Assembly (NCBI GenBank): GCA_035310145.1
Contig: DATGEL010000049.1
Location: 1 to 64,000 of the forward strand
From: Dehalococcoidia bacterium
GTDB taxonomy: Bacteria; Chloroflexota; Dehalococcoidia; CAUJGQ01
DNA: 64,000 nt
Direction of reading: 5' to 3'
The position numbers and the translations under genes are program-made. The notes under the pieces were generated by a model. The model was given only the letters and a program-made list of their open reading frames with translations, searched no databases and had not been told where the DNA came from. Shown here piece after piece: positions 25,221-34,310 of this stretch (its first letter is position 1; every line of letters starts with the position of its first letter).

Positions 25221-27113
25221 ATGTATGTCATCGGTACCGCCGGCCACGTCGATCACGGCAAATCGACGCTTGTGCAGGCGCTCACCGGCATCGACCCCGA
25301 CCGGCTCCGCGAGGAGAAGGAGCGGGGCATGACGATCGACCTCGGCTTCGCCTGGCTGAAGCTGCCGGGCGGCGAAGAGGTCAGCATCGTCGACGTGCCG
25401 GGCCACGAGCGCTTCATCAAGAACATGCTGGCCGGCGTCGGCGGCATCGACATCGCCCTGCTCGTCGTGGCGGCGGACGAGGGCGTGATGCCGCAGACAC
25501 GCGAGCACCTGGCGATCCTCGATCTGCTTCAGGTGAAAACGGGCGTTGTCGCCGTGACCAAGGCCGACCTGGTCGAGGCCGACTGGCTGGAGCTGGTGCA
25601 GGCGGACATCGCCGACACGCTGGCGGGCACGAGCCTGGCCGGCGCGCCGCTCGTGGCCTGCTCCGCGGTCACGCGCGAGGGGCTGCCGGAGCTGCTGGCG
25701 GCGCTGGAAGCCGCGCTGGCGAGGACGGAGCCGAAGCGCGACATCGGCCGGCCGCGCCTGGCGATCGATCGGGTGTTCAGCGTCGCCGGCTTCGGCACGG
25801 TCGTCACCGGCACACTGATCGACGGCATGCTGCGCGCCGGGCAAGAGGTCGTGGTCGAGCCGGGCGGCCTGCGCTCGCGCGTGCGCGGCCTGCAGTCGCA
25901 CAAGCACAAGGTGGAGCGATCGGAACCCGGCAGCCGCACGGCCGTCAACCTCGGCAACGTCGGCACCGATGAGCTGCACCGCGGCCTGGTGCTGACCACG
26001 CCCGGCTGGCTCATGCCCACCACGGCCGTGGACGTGCGCCTGCGCATGACCGCCGACGCCACCCACCCGCTGCGACACAACGCGCAGACGACGTTCCACA
26101 GCGGCTCGGCCGAGGCGCCGGCGCGCGTGCGCCTGCTCGACGCCGACGAGCTGCCTCCCGGCGGCGAAGGCTGGGCGCAGGTACGGCTGTTCGAGCCGGT
26201 GGCCGTGGCGCGCGGGGACGGCTTCGTGCTGCGCTCTCCCAACGAGACGCTGGGCGGCGGCACGGTCGTGGACGTGCACGCCCGCCGGCATCGCCGCCGG
26301 CACGAGGCGACATTGGCCTCGCTCGCCTCTTTAGAACGTGGCTCGCCCGAAGAGAGCCTCTATGAGGTGCTGGCGCGCCACGAGCCGGCGGCGCTGGACC
26401 TGTTGGTGCGCGAGACGAGCCTTGGCGCTGCGGGCGTGCGTGCGGCGCTGGCGAAGCTGCTTGAAGCGGGCCGCGCCGTACGCATCGGCGGCGACGGCGA
26501 TGAAACGCCCGGCCCGAACGCGGCGCTGTACACGCTGGCGGGCTATCAACGGCTGACGGAGCGGGCGCTGGCCGCGGTGGCCGCCTTCCTCAAAGAGCAC
26601 AGCCTGCGCGCGGGTATGCCGCGCGAGGAACTGAAGAGCCGGCTCGGCCTCAATCCGCGCCTGTTCAACGGCCTGCTGGAGCACTGGCTCGCCCGCGGCG
26701 ACCTGGCCGAGCGCGGCGCCACGGTCGCCCCGCCCGAGCACGCCGTCGCGCTCAACGCGGCACAGAAGGCGGAGTCCGATCGCTTCCTCGCGGCGCTGCG
26801 GGCGCATCCGTACGCGCCGGCGCCGGACCACCTGCCCGAGCGCGAGTTGATCGCCTATCTGGCGGAGAGCGGCGCCGTTGTGCCGGTGGCCGAAGGCATC
26901 GTCTTCGACGCCGCGGCCTACCGGCTGATGGTGGATGGCATCGTCGCCCACCTGAAGCGGCATCCGGCGATCACCCTGGCGCAGGTGCGCGACCTGTTCG
27001 GCACCAGCCGCCGCTACGCGCAGGCGCTGCTCGAACACCTGGACGACAAGCGTGTCACGCGGCGCCTGGGCGACGAGCGCGTGCTGCGCAGCCCGGAAGG
27101 GGCCGTGCATTGA
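25221..27113 (+). CDS. selB: Selenocysteine-specific translation elongation factor SelB
   Basis: 630 residues. GTPase motifs: [10 protein letters not shown] (G1), [11 protein letters not shown] (G2), [12 protein letters not shown] (G3, the SelB-type effector region), TKADLV (G4). Domains II-III follow, then four winged-helix-like repeats at about 385-630 that in this family bind the SECIS hairpin. It delivers Sec-tRNA to recoded UGA codons. selA, selC, selD and a selenoprotein are not in this window. The last bases overlap the TTG start of nurA, an unusual pairing. Confidence 0.95.
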   Translation: MYVIGTAGHVDHGKSTLVQALTGIDPDRLREEKERGMTIDLGFAWLKLPGGEEVSIVDVPGHERFIKNMLAGVGGIDIALLVVAADEGVMPQTREHLAILDLLQVKTGVVAVTKADLVEADWLELVQADIADTLAGTSLAGAPLVACSAVTREGLPELLAALEAALARTEPKRDIGRPRLAIDRVFSVAGFGTVVTGTLIDGMLRAGQEVVVEPGGLRSRVRGLQSHKHKVERSEPGSRTAVNLGNVGTDELHRGLVLTTPGWLMPTTAVDVRLRMTADATHPLRHNAQTTFHSGSAEAPARVRLLDADELPPGGEGWAQVRLFEPVAVARGDGFVLRSPNETLGGGTVVDVHARRHRRRHEATLASLASLERGSPEESLYEVLARHEPAALDLLVRETSLGAAGVRAALAKLLEAGRAVRIGGDGDETPGPNAALYTLAGYQRLTERALAAVAAFLKEHSLRAGMPREELKSRLGLNPRLFNGLLEHWLARGDLAERGATVAPPEHAVALNAAQKAESDRFLAALRAHPYAPAPDHLPERELIAYLAESGAVVPVAEGIVFDAAAYRLMVDGIVAHLKRHPAITLAQVRDLFGTSRRYAQALLEHLDDKRVTRRLGDERVLRSPEGAVH

Positions 27114-28351
27114 CGCTGGACCTGGTCAAAGTCGCCGCCAGCCTGCCGGAACTGGTCGAACGCGCGCGGCTCGAACAGGCGCAGAACGCGGCGCGCATGG
27201 AGCGGGCGCTAGCGCTGCTGCGCGCGGCCGCCGAGGCGCCGGCCGCCTTCGCCGAGCGCGTCGAGCGGGCGGAGACCTCGTGGTCGCTGGCGCTGCCGCA
27301 CACAGAGCGCCTCGACGCGGCGATCGCGCCGCCCGCCGCGCCCGCGGACTACGCCGTGCTGGCTGTGGACGGCTCCAGCATCGACGTCGATCGCAACCTG
27401 CCCGTCGAGTGCTACGTGCTCAACTTCGGCTGGATGTCGCTGCAGTACGGCGGCAGCCCCTTCGCCGATTTCAACACCCGCGCCGAGCTGCAGCCGACGG
27501 GCGACGAGCTGTTCCTGCGCGACGCCAGCGACCCGAGCCGCGAGGCCGCGATCCGCGGCGCGGTGCTGGACGTGGTGCGCGGCGTGCGCGAGCTGGCGCT
27601 GCTGGCCGAACTGGCCGAGACCGTTTGCCCCAGCGACCGGCCGCTGCTGGCGCTGCTCGATGGCAACCTGGCGCTGTGGAACCTGGAGAAGCGCTACGTG
27701 CCGCCCCTGATCGCGGAAGACCTGAAGCACGGCGAGCGCGGCACCTTGCAGGCGCTCAGGCGGCTGGAACGGCTGGTGCAGGACGGCCGCGCCGTGTTCA
27801 GCGGCTACGTCAGCCGCAGCGGCGCAAGCAACGTGGTCAACAGCCTGCGCCTGCTGGAATGCCCGATGCGCCCGGCGGTGCAGTGCCGCGCCTGTCCCGG
27901 CCGCGAGACGGGCGAGCGGCCCTGCGACGCGGCCGGCCTGCCGGACGACGCGGCGCTGATGCTGCGCCTGCTGCAGCCCTGGCAGCGCAGCGCCGTCTTC
28001 CTGCCGCATCGCTCGACCGGCGACCAGACGGCGGAGCGCTGGTACGAGCAGGAAGGCCACCGCATCGCCTTCTTTTACCTGCGCGCCGGCGACGAGATCG
28101 CGCGTGTCGAACTGCCGTTGTGGATGGCGGAAGAGCATTCGCGGCTGGAGCTGCTGCACGCGCTGCTGGTGCGGCAGGCGCAAAGCGGCGCGAACTACCC
28201 GGTGGCCCTACAGGAGGCCCACGAGCAAGCCGTGATCTCGACAACGGACCGCATGGCCTTCTCCGCCCTGATCGCGCGCGAGTGCGAGCTGCACGGCATC
28301 CCCTGGCTGACTTCGTCCAAGGCGCTGAGCAAGCGGGTGCGTGGGATATGA
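27110..28351 (+). CDS. nurA: NurA domain DNA end-resection nuclease
   Basis: 413 residues from a TTG overlapping the selB stop, with GGAAGGGG upstream. The NurA fold is indicated by the early VLAVDGSSIDVDRN motif (catalytic Asp), LLALLDGNLALWNLE and the C-terminal DRMAFSALIARECELHGIPW segment. NurA is a 5'-3' nuclease that works inside the HerA hexamer during double-strand break processing; herA lies three genes downstream. A CxxC-like pair (CRAC) in the middle may bind a metal. Confidence 0.88.
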   Translation: MTLDLVKVAASLPELVERARLEQAQNAARMERALALLRAAAEAPAAFAERVERAETSWSLALPHTERLDAAIAPPAAPADYAVLAVDGSSIDVDRNLPVECYVLNFGWMSLQYGGSPFADFNTRAELQPTGDELFLRDASDPSREAAIRGAVLDVVRGVRELALLAELAETVCPSDRPLLALLDGNLALWNLEKRYVPPLIAEDLKHGERGTLQALRRLERLVQDGRAVFSGYVSRSGASNVVNSLRLLECPMRPAVQCRACPGRETGERPCDAAGLPDDAALMLRLLQPWQRSAVFLPHRSTGDQTAERWYEQEGHRIAFFYLRAGDEIARVELPLWMAEEHSRLELLHALLVRQAQSGANYPVALQEAHEQAVISTTDRMAFSALIARECELHGIPWLTSSKALSKRVRGI

Positions 28352-28386
28352 CGAGGGCAGGCACGGCGCGGCCGCGTCGGACCAGC

Positions 28387-28414
28387 GGGGCGCCCAACCA
28401 GGATTGGGCGCCCC
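28387..28414. terminator. Strong GC hairpin after nurA
   Basis: An 11-bp perfect stem (28387-28397 with 28404-28414) and 6-nt loop, with no following T-run. It may attenuate or process the message between nurA and the downstream genes rather than fully end it. Confidence 0.5.
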
Positions 28415-28442
28415 GGCAGCACTGCGATAGGCGGCGAGCGAG

Positions 28443-28817
28443 ATGAAGCGTGACGTGAATCCCGAGCGCGAGCGGCAGTCCGGCTGGGCCGTGCAACCGC
28501 ACCGGCAGGAGCCGGAGCCGGACGAGCGCGATGACGACTACGACGACGAAGACGGCGGCGAGCCGATCGCCTGGGAGTACGTGCTGCTCACGGGCATCAC
28601 GGGCGACACGGCGGGCGCCTTCGGCACAGTCTCGCCGCGCTGCGTCTGGCTGACGAAGGACGGACCGGAGCTGATCTCCGACTTCAGCGACCGCGACCGC
28701 AACACGGCCGAGACCGACGCGGTGCTCGCAGCCATCGCCGACCTGGGCGAGCAGGGCTGGGAGATGGTCGGAGCGCCGTGGAACGGCCTGCTCTTCTTCA
28801 AGCGGCCGAAAGAATAG
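28443..28817 (+). CDS. DUF4177-like small acidic protein
   Basis: 124 residues. A disordered acidic stretch (DERDDDYDDEDGG) precedes a folded part with WEYVLLTG, an Asn/Thr-rich centre, LGEQGWEMVGAP and LLFFKRP, the pattern of DUF4177-type proteins. Function unknown. It lies inside the nurA-herA gene run. Confidence 0.65.
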   Translation: MKRDVNPERERQSGWAVQPHRQEPEPDERDDDYDDEDGGEPIAWEYVLLTGITGDTAGAFGTVSPRCVWLTKDGPELISDFSDRDRNTAETDAVLAAIADLGEQGWEMVGAPWNGLLFFKRPKE

Positions 28818-28835
28818 CGCTCGCAGGGAACGCCG

Positions 28836-29432
28836 ATGACCGCCTTCGCCCCAAGCGCCCGCTACGGCCGCGTGATCCGTGCCTCGATCGACCGCTTCTG
28901 GGCCGAGTGCTTCGCGCGCGACGCGGCGCCGCCGCTGGGGCTGCTCGTGGCCGTCGAGGATATCGACGAGCCGGTCTTCGGCATCGTCGCCGGTGTGCTG
29001 ACTGAAGGCATCGACCCCTCACGCCGCATCACCGCCCGCGGCGAGCCGGAGCACGACCTGCGGCGCGTGCTGGACGAAAATCCGCACGTGCCCGCGCTGC
29101 TGGCCACGACGTTCGAGACGGTGGTGGTCGGCCACGCGCGCGACGGCCTGATGCGCCAGTACCTGCCGGCGGCGCCGCCGCCGATCCTCGCCCGCGTGCG
29201 CGGCTGCAGCGAAGACGAGTGCAGCGAGTTCATGCGCTCGTTCGACTTCCTGCGCCTGCTGCTGGCCGCCGGTCTCTTCGCCGACGATGTGATCGCCGCC
29301 GCGCTGCGCCTGGCGGCCGCAGCGCAGCCCGACCGCCGCGGCTTTCTCGTGCGCGCGGGCAAGGCGCTGACGCCGCTGCTCGCCGACGACGCCACCCGCC
29401 TGCAGGCCATTTTGCGGAGGATGCAGCCATGA
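28836..29432 (+). CDS. Conserved-looking protein coupled to HerA
   Basis: 198 residues, no membrane span. The first half (SARYGRVIRASIDRFWAECF ... PPLGLLVAVEDIDEPVFGIV) resembles the HAS-barrel-like beta region that precedes HerA ATPases; the second half is helical. Its stop overlaps the herA ATG (ATGA). A role in loading or regulating HerA is inferred from this coupling only. Confidence 0.65.
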   Translation: MTAFAPSARYGRVIRASIDRFWAECFARDAAPPLGLLVAVEDIDEPVFGIVAGVLTEGIDPSRRITARGEPEHDLRRVLDENPHVPALLATTFETVVVGHARDGLMRQYLPAAPPPILARVRGCSEDECSEFMRSFDFLRLLLAAGLFADDVIAAALRLAAAAQPDRRGFLVRAGKALTPLLADDATRLQAILRRMQP

Positions 29433-31120
29433 ACGGGCACGGCAGCGACGGCCGCCCCGCACTTTCGCTCGTGGCGCTGGACCGGCCGACGATCTTCTCG
29501 CCGCTCGGCTCCGTGGTCGGCGGCTCGCTCACCGCCGGACTCGAGGTGCGGCTCGACGCCGAGGTCGACGTGGAGGAGATGGCTGCCGGCCGGTATGTCA
29601 CGGTGGAGGCGCAGGACCAGCTCTTCTTCGGCATGATCACGGACGTCGAACTGCGCACCACGCTCTCGGCGCTGACCGAGACGCCGCCCGGCGAGGACGA
29701 TGACTTCCTGCGCGAGGTTTACCGCGGCACCGCCGCCTTTGCCGTGCTGCACATCACGCCGATGCTGCGCGTCTCCGCCGTCGAGAACAACGCGCCGGAG
29801 CCGGTCAAGACCGTGCCGGGCCACTTCTCCCGTGTGCGCGAGGCGACGCAGGGCGAGGTCGAACGCATCTTCGGCGCCGAAGACGCCGAGCACTTCGTGA
29901 TCGGTACGCCGCTCGACATGGACGTGAAGGTCCGGCTCGACTACGAGCGCTTCGTCGAGCGCAGCAACGGCATCTTCGGCAAGAGCGGCACGGGCAAGAC
30001 GTTTCTGACGCGGCTGGTGCTGCTCAACGTGATCCAAAAGAGTAATGCGCAGCGCGAGGCGAAGAAGAAGGCGGTGCACCTCGTCTTCGACATGCACAAC
30101 GAGTACGGCTGGGAGGGCACGTACGAGGGCGCGGGCGGCACGGTGAAGGGGCTGAAGCAGCTCGCAGGCTCCTCCGTGGTGGTGTACACGCTGGACGAGG
30201 ACAGCTCTCGCCGGCGCCGCGTACCGTACGACTCGGCGATCACAATCGGGCACAACGAGATCGACGCCGAGGACATCGCGCTGCTGGCCGAGACCTTGAA
30301 CCTGACGCAGAACTCGGTGGACGCCTGCCACGCCCTGCAGGCCCGCTTCCGCGAGGGCTGGTTGAAGCAGGCGCTGGCCCTGAGCATGGACGAGGACAGC
30401 GCCGACACCGGGTTGCTCAACCAGCTCGCGATCCACGTCGCCACGGTGCGCAACCTGCAGCGCGGCCTCAACAAGCTGCTGCGCAACAAGCCGTTTCTCG
30501 TAGAACGGGCGCCGGCCGCCTCGCTCAACGCCATCCTGGGCTCGCTGCTCTCCGGCAAGAGCGTGGTGATCGAGTTCGGCCGCTTCGGCAACGACCTGGA
30601 CGGCTACATGCTCGTGGCCAACGTGCTTACCCGGCGCATCCACGAGCGCTACCGCGACCTGGTGGAGAAGGCGCTGGGCGAGAAGGGCGAGAAGCCGATC
30701 CGGCTGATGATCACGATCGAGGAGGCGCACAAGTTCCTCGACCCGCGCGTGGCCGGGCAGACGATCTTCGGCCAGATCGCGCGCGAGATGCGCAAGTACA
30801 ATGTCACGCTGCTGATCATCGACCAGCGGCCAAGCGCGATCGAGGGCGAGGTGATGTCGCAACTCGGCACACGCGTGAGCTGCCTGCTGGACAACGAGCG
30901 GGACGTGGACGCGGTGCTGGCGGGCGTCTCCGGCAAGAGCGGCCTGCGCGAGGTGCTGGCGCGGCTCGATTCCAAGCAGCAGGCGCTGATCCTGGGCCAC
31001 GCCGTGCCGATGCCGATCGTGGTCAAGCCCGAGGACTACACCAGCACCTACGAGCGCTGGCTGGAAGACCTCGGCGCCCGCCCGCGCTCCCGCGCATCAG
31101 ACCTGTATCCGGAAGAGTAG
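29429..31120 (+). CDS. herA: HerA-type DNA translocase ATPase (DUF87)
   Basis: 563 residues, ATG with GGAGG upstream. An N-terminal HAS-barrel region (IFSPLGSVVGGSLTAGLEVR) precedes the ATPase core: Walker A GKSGTGKTFL, FDMHNEYGW, Walker B LMITIEEAHKFLD, then IIDQRPSAIEGEVMSQLGTR. HerA forms a hexameric pump that feeds DNA to NurA. Co-location with nurA supports a repair module. Related HerA pairs also act in phage defence in other bacteria, but the operon here shows no defence-island neighbours. Confidence 0.9.
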   Translation: MNGHGSDGRPALSLVALDRPTIFSPLGSVVGGSLTAGLEVRLDAEVDVEEMAAGRYVTVEAQDQLFFGMITDVELRTTLSALTETPPGEDDDFLREVYRGTAAFAVLHITPMLRVSAVENNAPEPVKTVPGHFSRVREATQGEVERIFGAEDAEHFVIGTPLDMDVKVRLDYERFVERSNGIFGKSGTGKTFLTRLVLLNVIQKSNAQREAKKKAVHLVFDMHNEYGWEGTYEGAGGTVKGLKQLAGSSVVVYTLDEDSSRRRRVPYDSAITIGHNEIDAEDIALLAETLNLTQNSVDACHALQARFREGWLKQALALSMDEDSADTGLLNQLAIHVATVRNLQRGLNKLLRNKPFLVERAPAASLNAILGSLLSGKSVVIEFGRFGNDLDGYMLVANVLTRRIHERYRDLVEKALGEKGEKPIRLMITIEEAHKFLDPRVAGQTIFGQIAREMRKYNVTLLIIDQRPSAIEGEVMSQLGTRVSCLLDNERDVDAVLAGVSGKSGLREVLARLDSKQQALILGHAVPMPIVVKPEDYTSTYERWLEDLGARPRSRASDLYPEE

Positions 31121-31143
31121 CGTCCGTAGCGTCAGCAGTAGCG

Positions 31144-31908
31144 TCAGATGAGGTGGCGCCGCGTGGCGATCGCCACGGCTTCAGTGCGGTTGCCGGCGCC
31201 GAGCTTGCGCAGCACCGTCTCCACGTGGAACTTGGCCGTGCGCTGCGCCACGCCCAGCGCCACGGCGATCTCCTTGTTCTGCAAACCCTGCGCCAGCAGG
31301 GCAAGCACCTGCTGCTGCCGCGGCGAGAGTGGCTCGAACGGCGCCTCGTCTTCGCCGCGCACGTGGCGCAGCAGCCGCGACGCGACCAGCGGCGGCAGCA
31401 GCGAGCCGCCTGCCGCCACCGTGCGCAGCGCCGTGAATACCTCTTCGCGCGGAGCGCCCTTCAGCAGATAGCCGCGCGCCCCCGCCTGCAGGGCTGCGAG
31501 GATACGTTCATCGGTGTCGAACACGGTGAAGACGACGATGCCGATCCCCGGGCGTGTCTCGCGCAGGCGGTGGATCACCTCAACGCCGTCCAGCCGCGGC
31601 ATGCCGAGGTCGAGCAGCAGCACGGCAGGCCGCAGCTCCTCGGCCAGGCGCAGCGCCTCCACGCCGTCAGCGGCAAGGCCCACGACGTCGAAATCCGGCT
31701 CGGTTTGCAGGATCAGCGCCAGGCCGTCGCGCACCACCGGATGGTCATCCGCGATCAGCACGCGGATCGGGGCAGGCGCGACCGCCCCCGGTTCATCCCA
31801 ACTGCCGGCGGTTTGCTCGCTACCATCCGAACCCAGATCGCCCCTTCCCCTGGTATTGGGGGCCAGGGGATATTCCGGGGGATCGGGGCCCGCGCCGGCG
31901 GCAGTCAT
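31144..31908 (-). CDS. NarL/FixJ family response regulator
   Basis: 254 residues. A 50-residue loose N-terminus, partly encoded by a dispersed C-rich element near 31830-31890, precedes the receiver (VLIADDHPVVRDGLALIL; phospho-Asp in LLLDLGMPRLDG; Lys in YLLKGA) and a LuxR-type HTH (LSPRQQQVLALLAQGLQNKE). The ATG follows the sensor-kinase stop by one base, so the two form a cognate pair. A shorter start nearer the receiver is possible. Confidence 0.9.
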   Translation of the reverse strand: MTAAGAGPDPPEYPLAPNTRGRGDLGSDGSEQTAGSWDEPGAVAPAPIRVLIADDHPVVRDGLALILQTEPDFDVVGLAADGVEALRLAEELRPAVLLLDLGMPRLDGVEVIHRLRETRPGIGIVVFTVFDTDERILAALQAGARGYLLKGAPREEVFTALRTVAAGGSLLPPLVASRLLRHVRGEDEAPFEPLSPRQQQVLALLAQGLQNKEIAVALGVAQRTAKFHVETVLRKLGAGNRTEAVAIATRRHLI

Positions 31909-31909
31909 G

Positions 31910-33127
31910 CTACGCCTCCGCCGGCAGATCGAGCGTGATGCGCGTGCCGCCGCCGGGTGCGCTGGCGATCTCCAGCCGGCCGCCCAGCAGCCGCGCCCGC
32001 TCGCGCATGCCGAGCAGGCCGAAGTGACCCTCCGGCGGCTCGGCGGGATTGAAGCCGCGGCCGTCGTCCTCGATCGCCAGCCGCAGCGGCTCGTGCGGCG
32101 CCAGCCCTTCGCCGGGGTCGAGCGCAACCGTGACGCGGCGCGCGTGGGCGTGCTTGACGGTGTTGGTCAGCGCCTCCTGGGCGATGCGGAAGACCCCCAT
32201 CTCCACCCGCGGCGAGAGTGGCCGGTCGGCCCCGCGCAGCTCGAAGCGGGCATCGAGGCGCTGCTCGCGGCCGGTCTGCTCCACCAGCCGGCGCAGCGCC
32301 TCGGCCAGCGTCAGCCCCTCCAGCGGCGCGGCGCGCAGGTCGGTGACGGAGCGGCGCACCTCGTCCAGGGCGCCCTTGGTCAGGCCGATCGCGTTGCGCA
32401 CCGCCTCGCGGCCGCGTGCGGGGTCGCGCTCGGAGAGGGCGTCGGCCACTTCCAGGCGCAGCGCCAGGCCCGCCAGCGTCTGCGCTACGGTATCGTGGAT
32501 CTCACGGGCCAGGCGGTTGCGCTCCTCCACCTGCGCCAGCCGTGTCTGCGCGTCCAGCAGCCGCGCGTGCTCGACCGCGAGGCCGACCTGGTAGCCGACG
32601 GTATAGAGAAACTGCAGCTCCTCGGCGTCCAGCTCGCGCCACTCGGGCATCGCCACGTTCATCACGCCGATGCGCCGGCCGCCCAGGTAGATGGGAATGC
32701 TGGCGTGGAAGCGGATGCCGTCCGTGCCGTCCACTACATCGTCCAGGCGGCTGCACTCGAGCACGTTGACGTTGGCGGCGCCGCGCAGGTCGCCGGCGAC
32801 GAAGGTGCGCAGGCAGAGGCAGTGCCAGCCGGTCATGTGCTGCGGGTCTTGCAGATACGGCGGGAGATGATAGGTCGCGGCGGGCACGAACTCGCCACGC
32901 TCGTCGCGCAGCCAGACCCAGCCGGAGCGCATGCCGATCGCCCCGGCGACCACGGCCAGCGTACGTTCCAGCGCCTCGGCGATGCTGCCGGAACGGTTGA
33001 GCACCTCGGCCACGGCGTTCAGCGCGGCCAGCTCGCGCGCTCGGCGGCTGCGCCCCGTGGCGCCCTCGCGCGCTGCGCCGGCATGGGCGCCGCGCGCCCT
33101 GGGTGGCCGCGCTTGTGCGTCGTTCAT
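31910..33127 (-). CDS. NarX-type sensor histidine kinase with cysteine-bearing GAF domain
   Basis: 405 residues, soluble. A GAF domain at about 35-190 is followed by HisKA_3 with the phospho-acceptor His211 in REIHDTVAQTLAGL, and HATPase_c (AQEALTNTVKHAHA, DDGRGFNP, HFGLLGMRERARLLGG). Within the GAF, HCLCLR and ECSRL give Cys103, Cys105 and Cys125, a grouping that could bind a metal or Fe-S cluster or sense redox state. That sensing role is inferred. Its partner is the response regulator immediately downstream. Confidence 0.9.
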   Translation of the reverse strand: MNDAQARPPRARGAHAGAAREGATGRSRRARELAALNAVAEVLNRSGSIAEALERTLAVVAGAIGMRSGWVWLRDERGEFVPAATYHLPPYLQDPQHMTGWHCLCLRTFVAGDLRGAANVNVLECSRLDDVVDGTDGIRFHASIPIYLGGRRIGVMNVAMPEWRELDAEELQFLYTVGYQVGLAVEHARLLDAQTRLAQVEERNRLAREIHDTVAQTLAGLALRLEVADALSERDPARGREAVRNAIGLTKGALDEVRRSVTDLRAAPLEGLTLAEALRRLVEQTGREQRLDARFELRGADRPLSPRVEMGVFRIAQEALTNTVKHAHARRVTVALDPGEGLAPHEPLRLAIEDDGRGFNPAEPPEGHFGLLGMRERARLLGGRLEIASAPGGGTRITLDLPAEA

Positions 33128-33133
33128 GGCTCC

Positions 33134-33139
33134 AGTATA
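33134..33139 (-). promoter_or_regulatory. -10 hexamer 6 nt before the sensor-kinase start
   Basis: Reverse-strand TATACT followed by GGAGCC and the ATG. With a start point about 7 nt downstream the transcript would begin at or near the start codon; the GGAG could alternatively be a ribosome-binding site if transcription starts further up. Confidence 0.4.
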
Positions 33140-33367
33140 GGCATGCTCGCGAACGAACCTCGGCCGGCACTTGCCGGCGGTTCTACAATTGAGCCGGGGC
33201 CCCGCGGCGCGCCGGCCCGTGAGCCGTGCCGAGCCGGGACGTGGAGACGGGCGCGAGCAACTCGTTCGCTTGCAGTATCGCCTCGGCGTGGTTCGCGCGG
33301 GATGATCGTAGGTGGGGGACCGTTCCGCCAGGAGTCGATCCCGCGGTCATCCCGCAGGGAGGCGATC

Positions 33368-33634
33368 ATGTCCGAGCTGAGTACGAGGCAGCGCGAGCGG
33401 ATGCCGCGTGAGCGCTTTGCCTTCCCGAAGGAGCGCAAGGAACCGCTGAACGACGCGGCGCACGTGCGCAACGCCGTGGCACGCTTCGATCAGGTTGAAG
33501 GCGTGAGCAACACGGAGCGCGACGCGGCCTGGCGGCGCATCCGCGAGGCGGCGCGGCGCTTCGGCGTGCAGATCGAAGAGCGCGGCTGGCGGCAGCTCTT
33601 CAGGAAGAACGGGCACCGCGTGCCCTCGCACTGA
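33368..33634 (+). CDS. DUF6582-like small stress-type protein
   Basis: 88 residues, ATG preceded by GGGAGG. The pattern RERFAFPKERKEPLNDAAHV, then RNAVARFDQVEGVS and AWRRIREAARRFGV matches short proteins of the DUF6582 kind, often found beside stress genes. Function unknown. Followed 52 bp later by a BON-domain gene. Confidence 0.75.
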   Translation: MSELSTRQRERMPRERFAFPKERKEPLNDAAHVRNAVARFDQVEGVSNTERDAAWRRIREAARRFGVQIEERGWRQLFRKNGHRVPSH

Positions 33635-33686
33635 GCGGCGCGGCGATCGGCCGGCCGCACGGCCGGCGGCAGAAAGGCGGTGGGCG

Positions 33687-34247
33687 ATGGACGAGCAGGC
33701 GAACGCGGGGGAGAGCCGCCGCCGCGGCGCTCCGGGCATCGGCCCGCTTGTGCTGGCCGGCCTGGGCGGCGCCCTGATCGTGTACCTGTGTGAGCCGGGC
33801 GTGGGTCACCGGCGCCGCGCACGGCTGATCTCCAGGGGCGGCGCCCTGCTGCGGCGCGGCCGCCGGCGCGCCCGTCGCCTGGGCCGGCGCGGCACGCGGA
33901 CACTGACGGGGCAGTGGGGGCGCTTCACCCGGCCGGGTCACAGCGAGGAGCCGGCGGACGCGGTGACGCTGACCCAGCGCGTCGAGAGCGAGCTGTTCCG
34001 CGATCCGTCGGTGCCGAAGGGCCGCATCAACGTCAACGCCGAGAACGGCGTGATCGTGTTGCGCGGCCAGCTCGACTCGGCGGAGCAAATCGAGCGCATC
34101 GTGGCGAGGGCACGACGCGTGCCCGGCGTCTACAACGTCGCCAACCTCATGCACCTGCCCGGCACGCCGGCGCCAAACAAGGCGGCGGCGCTGCACGCCA
34201 GCCACGAGAGCGAGACGATGCCGCACGGGCGGCCGCCCGCCGGGTAG
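33687..34247 (+). CDS. BON domain protein with N-terminal membrane anchor
   Basis: 186 residues. A short span (GPLVLAGLGGALIVYLCEPG) and a very basic stretch (RRGRRRARRLGRRG) precede a BON domain at about 95-160 (TLTQRVESELFRDPSVPKGR, INVNAENGVIVLRGQL, VPGVYNVANLMHLPG). BON domains bind phospholipid or peptidoglycan and occur in OsmY-like stress proteins. The C-terminus is disordered. Confidence 0.85.
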   Translation: MDEQANAGESRRRGAPGIGPLVLAGLGGALIVYLCEPGVGHRRRARLISRGGALLRRGRRRARRLGRRGTRTLTGQWGRFTRPGHSEEPADAVTLTQRVESELFRDPSVPKGRINVNAENGVIVLRGQLDSAEQIERIVARARRVPGVYNVANLMHLPGTPAPNKAAALHASHESETMPHGRPPAG

Positions 34248-34281
34248 CCGGCCGGCAGCAGCGGCGCGATCGCACCGCAGT

Positions 34282-34287
34282 TATAAT
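34282..34287 (+). promoter_or_regulatory. Consensus -10 (TATAAT) of the three-PAS kinase
   Basis: A perfect TATAAT, rare in this GC-rich window, lies 24 bp before the kinase ATG. No recognisable -35 is seen 17 bp upstream. Confidence 0.45.
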
Positions 34288-34310
34288 GACCGCACTCCGC
34301 GTTCCCTGCT

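Noticed and set aside
25221-31120. HerA-NurA as an anti-phage defence system
   Set aside because: No defence-island neighbours, no SIR2 or DUF4297 partner, and coupling to selB suggests a chromosomal repair role.
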